From an uncultured Collinsella sp. (GTDB lineage: Bacteria > Actinomycetota > Coriobacteriia > Coriobacteriales > Coriobacteriaceae): DNA of 13,176 nucleotides. Positions 7,810 through 13,176 of the stretch are shown here, in pieces; positions within the stretch are counted from its first letter, which is position 1; each line of letters starts with the position of its first letter. Under the pieces are notes generated by a model. The model had not been told where the DNA came from. It did not search any database and saw nothing but the letters and a program-made list of their open reading frames with translations. The stretch covers positions 1 through 13,176 of the forward strand of contig CALINZ010000227.1 in assembly GCA_938045085.1 (NCBI GenBank), in the 5' to 3' direction. A program made the translations under genes and the position numbers.

Positions 7810-7813
7810 CCTC
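7810..7813 (-). promoter_or_regulatory. Ribosome binding site deciding the surface-protein start
   Basis: GAGG on the minus strand lies 6 bases before the ATG at 7803. The upstream in-frame ATG at 7839 is preceded by an A/T-rich stretch with no Shine-Dalgarno sequence. Confidence 0.6.
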
Positions 7814-7872
7814 GCTTTATTCGAGTGGAGTGGACTCATTTTTGCAAATGATACATCCGATGCCCGATATCA

Positions 7873-7907
7873 CGTGTCTCATTTTCGCCAACGGCGTGTC
7901 TCATTTT
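7873..7907. repeat. 22-base-period direct repeat upstream of the surface-protein gene
   Basis: CGTGTCTCATTTT occurs at 7873-7885 and again at 7895-7907, exactly 22 bases apart, 70 to 105 bases before the surface-protein start. Read on the minus strand it is AAAATGAGACACG twice. The spacing of two helical turns would suit side-by-side protein binding. The pattern also resembles the multiple internal repeats at the ends of IS21-family insertion sequences, but no transposase gene is present here. Confidence 0.65.
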
Positions 7908-7926
7908 TGAGAATCCGAGATGCCGC

Positions 7927-8126
7927 GGAAATTTTATCCCAGCTCAAAGGCCATTTCTGGGATGTATTTTCCGTCGAGTGCCTCATCGGGAAACTGCATC
8001 CCATTTCAAGCGTCGATTCTGGGACGCATTTTCCCCTTAGACCCTCAACCGGAAACCGCATCCCACTTTGAGCGCAAATTCCGGGATGCATTTTTCGAAA
8101 GCCTGCCCATCCGGAAAGCCCGTCCC
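7927..8126. repeat. Array B: three complete 62-base palindromic units plus a half unit
   Basis: Left arms (GGAAANNNNRTCCC type) start at 7927, 7989, 8051 and 8113, an exact 62-base period. Right arms (GGGAYGYATTTTCC type; the third is slightly degenerate, ending TTTTTC) start at 7959, 8021 and 8083, with loops of exactly 18 bases. The right arm of the fourth unit, expected from 8145, is decayed. Loop sequence such as ACTTTGAGCGC is the reverse complement of the GCGCTCAAA seen in array A, so the two arrays are in inverted orientation. It lies between hairpin H2 and the surface-protein promoter region. Confidence 0.85.
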
Positions 8127-8186
8127 ACTTTGGACGCATCCGGGCACGGAACCATCGACCTATCAGGCCTCCCATCAATAAAGAGG

Positions 8187-8314
8187 CGTCCTCCCGGACG
8201 GCGGGGCACGAAGTTCATCGCGAGTTCCGCACGCAAAGAAGGCCACTTAATGTGGCCTTCGTCTTGCGCAGGACTGTAGAGCAGGGAACTTCGTGCCCGC
8301 CGCCCGGGAGGGCG
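8187..8314 (-). repeat. Long hairpin element H2 (same core as H1, different arms)
   Basis: Bases 8187-8216 pair with 8286-8314 over about 29 positions, with two single-base differences and a one-base bulge. Inside, 8213-8277 is the exact reverse complement of 3219-3283 in H1, including the GAAGGCCAC/GTGGCCTTC stem (8238-8246 and 8252-8260). The arms are GC-rich and do not resemble the arms of H1 beyond the GTTC/GAAC junction. On the minus strand it starts 43 bases after the flavodoxin stop codon, so it probably acts as that gene's terminator or 3' structure. Confidence 0.85.
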
Positions 8315-8356
8315 TTTCATTTAGAAAGATGGACCGACCGCCGTCAGCGATGGGAG

Positions 8357-8908
8357 CTACTCCCCCAGCACGGCCTTTTTGGCGGCTGCAGCCATGTTGT
8401 CCAGATCTTCCTTGGTGGGGTGATCCTTTGCGGCGACCCAGTTATCGAGCAGCATCTTAAAGCGGACATTGTCGGGATCTTGCTCGAGCATGGCCTCGTA
8501 GCGCTGCTTGACCGCGGGACCCATCTTGCCCTGGCACATTGCCCAGCCCACCAGCTCGGCATCATCGGCCAAATTGGAGGTCACACGATCGACAATCTGC
8601 TGGTAATAGCTCTGATCGGCACCAAAACCGCAGGTACCAAACAGAAAGACGCGCTTGCCGTGCAAAGCGGAGAGCAACGCCGCGACCGAAGGCGTGCATG
8701 CGCCCTTGTCGCACCAAAAGCCAACGAGCACCGTATCGGCAGCGCAGGCACCCTGCGCCTCGAGCGCAACCTGATCTGCGTCCGCATCGTCGCTCAACGC
8801 CGCGGCATGGACAAATTCAACGCCCGCAGCCTGCAGAGCGCGCTTGATCGCGCCCGAAACCATCCTGGTATTACCGCTCTTGCTGTTAACCACCAAAGAG
8901 CACGTCAT
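8357..8908 (-). CDS. Flavodoxin-family protein, BilS-like
   Basis: This 183-residue soluble protein has the flavodoxin phosphate-binding loop NSKSGNTR near the N-terminus (residues 8-15), which holds the FMN phosphate. Other segments are VLVGFWCDKG, KRVFLFGTCGFGA and a C-terminal part with WAMCQGKM and AKDHPTKEDLDNM. From memory, this order of segments resembles BilS, the flavodoxin-like partner of bilirubin reductase BilR in gut bacteria. No bilR-like gene is in the window, so a bilirubin role is not shown, and a general electron-transfer flavodoxin is equally possible. The ATG at 8908 is preferred because GAGG lies 10 bases upstream. A GTG at 8914 would extend the protein by two residues but leaves only 4 bases to that site. 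It appears monocistronic, ending in hairpin H2. Confidence 0.82.
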   Translation of the reverse strand: MTCSLVVNSKSGNTRMVSGAIKRALQAAGVEFVHAAALSDDADADQVALEAQGACAADTVLVGFWCDKGACTPSVAALLSALHGKRVFLFGTCGFGADQSYYQQIVDRVTSNLADDAELVGWAMCQGKMGPAVKQRYEAMLEQDPDNVRFKMLLDNWVAAKDHPTKEDLDNMAAAAKKAVLGE

Positions 8909-8980
8909 AGTCACGTTGCCTCGTTTCCCCCAAAACTAAAGCCACTATTGCAATTTATTAGATGAATATCTTAGTACTAA

Positions 8981-8994
8981 CGTAACAGATGTAA
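8981..8994 (-). promoter_or_regulatory. Candidate operator shared with the ABC exporter operon
   Basis: The minus strand reads TTACATCTGTTACG, 73 bases before the flavodoxin ATG. It matches 13 of 14 positions of a motif 80 bases before the exporter operon start. The copy at the exporter is a true palindrome (TTAC-N4-GTAA); this one is imperfect. The binding protein is unknown. Confidence 0.35.
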
Positions 8995-9080
8995 ACCACC
9001 GTCTGTCGATTGGCGACGCAGACGACATCTTTGGACAGATTTCGAACAGTATGCACTTCGGATTGAAACCGCCGCAGAAC

Positions 9081-9156
9081 GTTTCACGAATGGCCGAAAA
9101 ACTGTTTCACAAAACGCCGTCAAATTGTGTCACGGAGTATCGTCAAAATGTTTCAC
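9081..9156 (+). repeat. 23-base-period direct repeat (GTTTCAC, four units)
   Basis: GTTTCAC starts at 9081, 9104 and 9150, and the variant GTGTCAC starts at 9127, so all four are exactly 23 bases apart. Between them units 2 and 3 also share CGTCAAAWT just before the next GTTTCAC, and unit 1 has CGAAAAACT at the same place. The array lies 170-250 bases upstream of the flavodoxin gene and just past the end of the exporter operon. It could be a set of protein-binding sites or the remnant end of an IS21-type element. No replication gene is nearby to support an origin. Confidence 0.75.
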
Positions 9157-9231
9157 GCGCTGGTAGAACGCTATATAACAAGATCGCTCTATGGGACAAA
9201 CAAACCTGATTAATTTGCCCCACGGGCTTGC

Positions 9232-11091
9232 TCACTGGGCGAATTGGCTGCGGTAGAGTTCGGCGTAGAAGCCGCCTGTCGCTAGCAGCTCGTCGTGCGT
9301 GCCGCGCTCGATAATCTCGCCGTCGCGCATCACCAGAATGCAGTCGGCGTTGCGGATGGTGCTCAGGCGATGCGCCACCACAAAGCTCGTACGGCCGGCC
9401 ATAAGCTCGTCGAATGCCGCCTGCACCTGCAGCTCGGTGCGGGTATCGATGCTCGACGTCGCCTCGTCCAGCAGCAGAATCGCCGGGTCGGTGAGCATGA
9501 CGCGCGCGATGCACAGCAGCTGTTTTTGACCCTGGCTAAACATGCCGCCGCCCTCGCCGATGACCGTATCGTAGCCGCTTGGCAGCTGCACGATAAACTT
9601 GTGCGCGTGCGCGCGCTTGGCGGCTTCGATAACCTGTTCACGCGTGGCATCCGGGCAACCGTAAGCGATATTTTCCGCCACCGTGCCCTCGAACAGCCAC
9701 GTATCCTGCAGCACCATGCCAAAGGCGCGGCGCAGGCTTGCGCGCGTGTAGTCACGCGAAGACCGGCCATCGACCATGATGCGTCCGGCATCGATATCGT
9801 AAAACCGCAGCAGCAAATTGATGAGCGTTGTCTTTCCGCAGCCCGTGGGGCCGACCAGGGCAAAACGCATGCCGGGCTTGGCCTCGATGCAGATATCCTG
9901 CAGCAGCTTGCGGTCGGGCACATAGCTAAAGTCCACGTGTTCAAAAGTCACCTCGCCACGCGGGGCGGCAAGCTCCACGGCGTCTGGCGCATCGGGCTCC
10001 TGCTCGCGGGCGTCGAGCAGTGCAAACATGCGGCGCGCCGAGGCATACGCCGTCTGGATTTGCGTAATGACGTTGGTAACCTCGTTGAACGGCTTGGTGT
10101 ACTGGTTAGCATAGGACAGGAAAATCTGCACGCCGCCCACCGTAAGCGCCGCGGGCACGCCCGTGATCACGCCCACGCAGCCGATCACAGCGACCACGGC
10201 ATAGATGATGTTATTGATAAAGCGCGTGCCGGGGTTGGAGAGCGAACCCATAAACTGCGCGCGCTCGCCTGCCGTATAGAGCTCGGCGTTAAGGGCATCA
10301 AAGCGCAGCTGCGCGCTGGAGCCATAGGCAAAAGCGTCGACAAGCTTCTGCTCGCCCACGTATTCCTCGATGTGGCCGCCAAGCTGACCCTGAATGCGTT
10401 GCTGCGCCGTAAAGCTCTTGTTGGAGAGTTTGGCAATAGCACCGGCTGCAAAAATGGAAAGCGGCGTGACGAGCACCACCACAAGCGTCATGGTCAGGTT
10501 AATGGAGAGCATAAACGCGAGCGTGCCCACGATGGTGATGACGCCGGTAAAGAGCTGCGTAAAACCCTGCAGCAGGCCGTCACCCACCTGATCGACGTCG
10601 TTGACCACGCGGCTCATAAGGTCGCCGTGGGCATGGCTGTCGATAAAGCTGAGCGGCATGCGACTGAGCTTATCGCTCGCCTCCACGCGCATGTCGCGCA
10701 CCGTCTCGTAGGACAGACGGTTGACGCAGTAGCCCTGTAGCCACTGGAAGGCCGCAGCACCTACGACGACAATCGCGAGCTTGGTAACGAGCGGCAGCAG
10801 CGCATCGAAGTCCACCTGCCCGGCGGCGACGATAAGGTCGATGCCCTCGCCGATGAGGATGGGCGTATAGAGTTGCAGGATCACCGAGATGGCGGCGCTC
10901 ACAAACGACGCCGTAAACGAGACGCGGTGCGGGCGAACATAGTCCAGCAGGCGACGGGTCACCGCACCCACGGGATAGCGCTCAGGGTCGCCAGGCTGGC
11001 GTGGGCCGTCGCCCAGGTCGTTGAGCTTGTCGTTGCCGGACACGTTGGCCGTCATCGTGGCGACCGAACCGGAAGAAGTATACGGATTCAT
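9232..11091 (-). CDS. ABC exporter half-transporter, subunit with catalytic ATPase site
   Basis: This 619-residue protein has an ABC type-1 membrane domain (six helices within about residues 50-340) fused to a C-terminal ATPase domain. Visible motifs are Walker A GPTGCGKT (414-421), Q-loop VLQDTWLF, signature FSQGQ (518-522) in place of LSGGQ, Walker B ILLLDE with catalytic Glu543, and switch His574 in VAHRLS. With the upstream gene's product it should form a heterodimeric multidrug-type exporter of the TM287/288 or LmrCD kind. Its Walker A/B and His pair with the partner's FSGGQ to make the working site, and its odd FSQGQ faces the partner's degenerate site. The ATG directly follows the upstream stop (TAAATG), and a strong AAAGGAGGG ribosome site sits inside the end of that gene, indicating coupled translation. 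Substrate unknown. It ends in TGA at 9232. Confidence 0.93.
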   Translation of the reverse strand: MNPYTSSGSVATMTANVSGNDKLNDLGDGPRQPGDPERYPVGAVTRRLLDYVRPHRVSFTASFVSAAISVILQLYTPILIGEGIDLIVAAGQVDFDALLPLVTKLAIVVVGAAAFQWLQGYCVNRLSYETVRDMRVEASDKLSRMPLSFIDSHAHGDLMSRVVNDVDQVGDGLLQGFTQLFTGVITIVGTLAFMLSINLTMTLVVVLVTPLSIFAAGAIAKLSNKSFTAQQRIQGQLGGHIEEYVGEQKLVDAFAYGSSAQLRFDALNAELYTAGERAQFMGSLSNPGTRFINNIIYAVVAVIGCVGVITGVPAALTVGGVQIFLSYANQYTKPFNEVTNVITQIQTAYASARRMFALLDAREQEPDAPDAVELAAPRGEVTFEHVDFSYVPDRKLLQDICIEAKPGMRFALVGPTGCGKTTLINLLLRFYDIDAGRIMVDGRSSRDYTRASLRRAFGMVLQDTWLFEGTVAENIAYGCPDATREQVIEAAKRAHAHKFIVQLPSGYDTVIGEGGGMFSQGQKQLLCIARVMLTDPAILLLDEATSSIDTRTELQVQAAFDELMAGRTSFVVAHRLSTIRNADCILVMRDGEIIERGTHDELLATGGFYAELYRSQFAQ

Positions 11092-12975
11092 TTAGCAGCC
11101 CTCCTTTGCGCAGACAGATGCAGGGGCGGTCGGGGCGCCTAGGGCGGGCACGGAGCTTGGGGCGAGCGCGGGCACCGCACTCCCCTGCTGGCCCTCGAGC
11201 TCCTCGCGGCGCAGCTGCGACCGGCAAATCTCGCGATAGAGCTGGCAGCTTGCATACAGCTCGTCATGCGTGCCCAGGCCCGCAACCGAGCCGTGGTCGA
11301 GCACGCAGATCATGTCGGCGTCGCGTACGGTCGAGACGCGCTGGCTCACGATGACGGTCGTGAGCGGCAGCCCACCCTCGGCGGCACCACGCACGCTGCG
11401 CTCGCGGATGGCATGGCGAAGCGCCGCGTCGGTCTTAAAGTCGAGCGCCGAGGCGGAGTCATCCATGATTAGGACCTGCGGAGCGCCCATCAGGGCACGT
11501 GCGATGGTCAGGCGCTGACGTTGTCCGCCGCTGAAGTTCTTGCCGCCCGCCTCGACCGGGGCGTCGAGGCCCTGGGGCTTGTTGTGCACGAACTCGCTGG
11601 CCTGCGCCATATCGAGCGCCGCCCAAAGCTCCTCGTCGGTCGCCGACTCGTCGCGCCAGGTTAGGTTGCTGCGGATCGTGCCGCTCACGAGCGACGCGCG
11701 CTGCGGAACGGTCGCGACCACGTGGCGCAGCTGATCGAGCGGCCAGGTGCGCACGTCGGCGCCCATCACGCTCACGCTGCCAGTGCTCGCATCGTACAGG
11801 CGCGGGATAAGCGAGACGAGCGTCGACTTACCGCTGCCCGTGCCGCCGATAATGCCAAGCGTTTTGCCCAGCGGCAGCTCCAGCGTCACATCGCTCACGG
11901 CATTTGCCGCGCCCGCGCCAAACGAAAAACTCGCATGGTCAAAGCTCAGCGCCGGGACCGAAACAGCGCCACCCGCCAGTTCGCTCGGCTCGGGCAGTGC
12001 GACCGGCTGATTGCCCTCGTCGGTAATGCTCGGCACGCAATTGAGCACCTCGTTGAGACGCGACGCACTGGCGCTCGCCTTGGTAAAGACCACGACCAGG
12101 TTGGCGACATACACGATGGAGGTCAGGGTCTGCGTCATGTAGTTGACGAACGCCATGACCTGGCCCTGCGTGAGCTCGCCCACGTTGACCTGAATGCCGC
12201 CCACCCACAGGATGGCGCACACGCCCAGGTTCATCACCAAAAACGTGACGGGGTTGAGAATCGACGAGAGCTTGCCCACCGCGATTGCGACACGCGCCTG
12301 GTCATCGGCCGCCTGGGCAAAACGCTCGCGCTCGTGGTCCTCGCGCACAAACGCCCGGACCACGCGGGCGCCCGAAAGTCCCTCGCGGCAAATAAGCGCG
12401 ATGCGATCGAGCTTTGCCTGCAGCTGCTTGTAGTACGGGATGCAGCGCGCCATGACAAGCCAAAACACCAGGCCGATGGCGGGCGTGCAAATCAAAAAGA
12501 TCATGCCGAGCTTAAGGTCGATGGCAAGGGCCGCAACCATGGAACCCACCGCCAGGAAAGGCCAGCGGATGAGCATACGCACGCCCAGCGCCACGGCAAG
12601 CTGCACCTGGTTGACGTCGTTGGTAATGCGCGTGATGAGCGACGGCGTGCCAAAGCGATCGAGCTCAGCATAGCTCAGCTTGTTGATGTGCTGGTAGAGT
12701 GCGCCGCGAATGTCGGTACCCATACCCTGCGAGGTGAGCGCCGCCATCTTTTGGCAGACGAGCGTAAACGAGATGCCGATCACGGCCATGGCGGCAAGTA
12801 CCATGCCGTAGTGGACGACAGCGTTCACATTGTGTGCGCCGATGCCCTTATCGATCATCTGGGCAATCACCAGCGGCGTCAGCAGGTCAAAGATCACTTC
12901 AATCAACTTGCACGCAGGGCCAATCACCATATACCGGCGAAATTTACCACCAAAACGCCCGAGCAGCTCAATCAT
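11092..12975 (-). CDS. ABC exporter half-transporter, subunit with degenerate ATPase site
   Basis: This 627-residue protein combines an ABC type-1 membrane domain (about residues 15-310) with an ATPase domain. Walker A is GGTGSGKST (377-385) and the signature is a canonical FSGGQ (481-485). Walker B reads VLIMDD, so Asp506 replaces the catalytic Glu. The switch histidine is Gln545 in VSQRVS. These two changes are the known marks of the non-catalytic site in heterodimeric exporters, so this is the regulatory half of the pair with the following gene. A C-terminal Ala/Pro/Ser-rich tail of about 35 residues is extra to the fold. The ATG at 12975 has AGGGAG 9 bases upstream. It is the first gene of a two-gene operon. 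No regulator gene is seen within the window. Confidence 0.93.
   Translation of the reverse strand: MIELLGRFGGKFRRYMVIGPACKLIEVIFDLLTPLVIAQMIDKGIGAHNVNAVVHYGMVLAAMAVIGISFTLVCQKMAALTSQGMGTDIRGALYQHINKLSYAELDRFGTPSLITRITNDVNQVQLAVALGVRMLIRWPFLAVGSMVAALAIDLKLGMIFLICTPAIGLVFWLVMARCIPYYKQLQAKLDRIALICREGLSGARVVRAFVREDHERERFAQAADDQARVAIAVGKLSSILNPVTFLVMNLGVCAILWVGGIQVNVGELTQGQVMAFVNYMTQTLTSIVYVANLVVVFTKASASASRLNEVLNCVPSITDEGNQPVALPEPSELAGGAVSVPALSFDHASFSFGAGAANAVSDVTLELPLGKTLGIIGGTGSGKSTLVSLIPRLYDASTGSVSVMGADVRTWPLDQLRHVVATVPQRASLVSGTIRSNLTWRDESATDEELWAALDMAQASEFVHNKPQGLDAPVEAGGKNFSGGQRQRLTIARALMGAPQVLIMDDSASALDFKTDAALRHAIRERSVRGAAEGGLPLTTVIVSQRVSTVRDADMICVLDHGSVAGLGTHDELYASCQLYREICRSQLRREELEGQQGSAVPALAPSSVPALGAPTAPASVCAKEGC
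11093..11107 (-). promoter_or_regulatory. Ribosome binding site for the second exporter gene, inside the first gene
   Basis: The minus strand reads AAAGGAGGG about 7 bases before the ATG at 11091, lying within the last codons of the upstream gene. This near-perfect Shine-Dalgarno sequence suggests high and coupled expression of the two subunits. Confidence 0.75.
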
Positions 12976-13176
12976 AAAAAGGCGCTCCCTATCATCATCT
13001 CAATTCAATCTGATTCATGATAGTACGGAGAACCCTGGAGATGCGTAAGCAACTCGTTACAGATGTAAGGGCAACGGTCACTAGCGCCCAAGGCACGTAG
13101 CAGCCGATGTTTTGGCAACGCCAGCGAGCGGCATAACGCCGGGGATTCAATTATCAGATAAATGTGACCCTTCAGG
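12976..13176 (-). other. Upstream region of the ABC exporter operon
   Basis: These 201 bases before the operon start hold no gene that I can support. They include the shared 14-base motif at 13055-13068 and the ribosome site at 12985-12990. A TACTAT hexamer about 40 bases before the start resembles a -10 box but lacks a well-spaced -35 box. Confidence 0.4.
13055..13068 (-). promoter_or_regulatory. Candidate palindromic operator of the exporter operon
   Basis: The minus strand reads TTACATCTGTAACG, containing the palindrome TTAC-N4-GTAA. It lies 80 bases before the exporter ATG and matches 13 of 14 bases with a site at a similar distance before the flavodoxin gene. Such short palindromes are typical of TetR- or MarR-type repressors, but no regulator gene is visible nearby. 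Confidence 0.4.

Larger units (their letters stand above)
8909..9231. other. Intergenic region upstream of the flavodoxin gene
   Basis: This 323-base gap holds no plausible gene. It should contain the flavodoxin promoter and the 3' end of the ABC exporter operon. Recognisable contents are a 14-base motif shared with the exporter operon (8981-8994) and a four-unit 23-base direct repeat (9081-9156). No convincing terminator hairpin with a T-run follows the exporter stop codon at 9232. Confidence 0.6.

Noticed and set aside
9081..9156. 23-base repeat as a plasmid-type iteron origin
   Set aside because: There is no replication initiator gene, AT-rich unwinding region or partition gene nearby, and the context is chromosomal.
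9216..9240. GCCC/GGGC pairing around the exporter stop as a terminator
   Set aside because: Only the outer four bases pair, the inner bases do not, part lies in coding sequence, and there is no T-run.

Overview
The window looks like chromosomal DNA from a high-GC gut actinomycete, most probably a Coriobacteriia member such as Collinsella. This is inferred from GC-rich codon use, a surface protein with an LAxTG-type anchor, a BilS-like flavodoxin and GC-rich intergenic hairpin repeats. The species cannot be fixed from the sequence alone.

Layout. A nitroreductase-family gene (minus strand) runs off the left edge. It is divergent from a plus-strand gene (852-3152) for a polytopic LtaS/MdoB-like phosphoglycerol transferase. 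Next comes a 562-base convergent gap filled with repeats: a 130-base long hairpin (H1), a short terminator-like hairpin, a tandem array of 61-62-base palindromic units (array A), and a terminator. A large minus-strand surface-protein gene (7803 to 3715) follows: signal peptide, calcium-loop/FG-GAP-like region, beta-rich body, FN3, Ig-like domain and LANTG anchor. It is split by an in-frame amber codon at 6691-6693. Upstream of it lie a 22-base direct repeat, a second 62-base palindromic array (array B) and a second long hairpin (H2). H2 sits just after the stop codon of a minus-strand BilS-like flavodoxin gene (8908 to 8357). The gap above that gene carries a 23-base periodic direct repeat. 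The right third is a two-gene minus-strand operon (12975 to 9232) for a heterodimeric ABC exporter with one degenerate and one consensus ATPase site.

How the parts fit. The left and centre genes concern the cell envelope: a polymer synthase and a sortase-anchored surface protein. The flavodoxin and nitroreductase are flavin redox proteins, and the exporter exports an unknown substrate. A near-identical 14-base motif lies 73-80 bases upstream of both the flavodoxin gene and the exporter operon and may co-regulate them.

The most unusual content is non-coding. H1 and H2 share a 65-base identical core in inverted orientation, but their 30-base outer arms are unrelated in sequence while each copy remains self-complementary. 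The two palindrome arrays keep an exact 18-base loop in all seven complete units. Together these elements form inverted flanks around the surface-protein gene. I cannot assign them to a described element from sequence alone.
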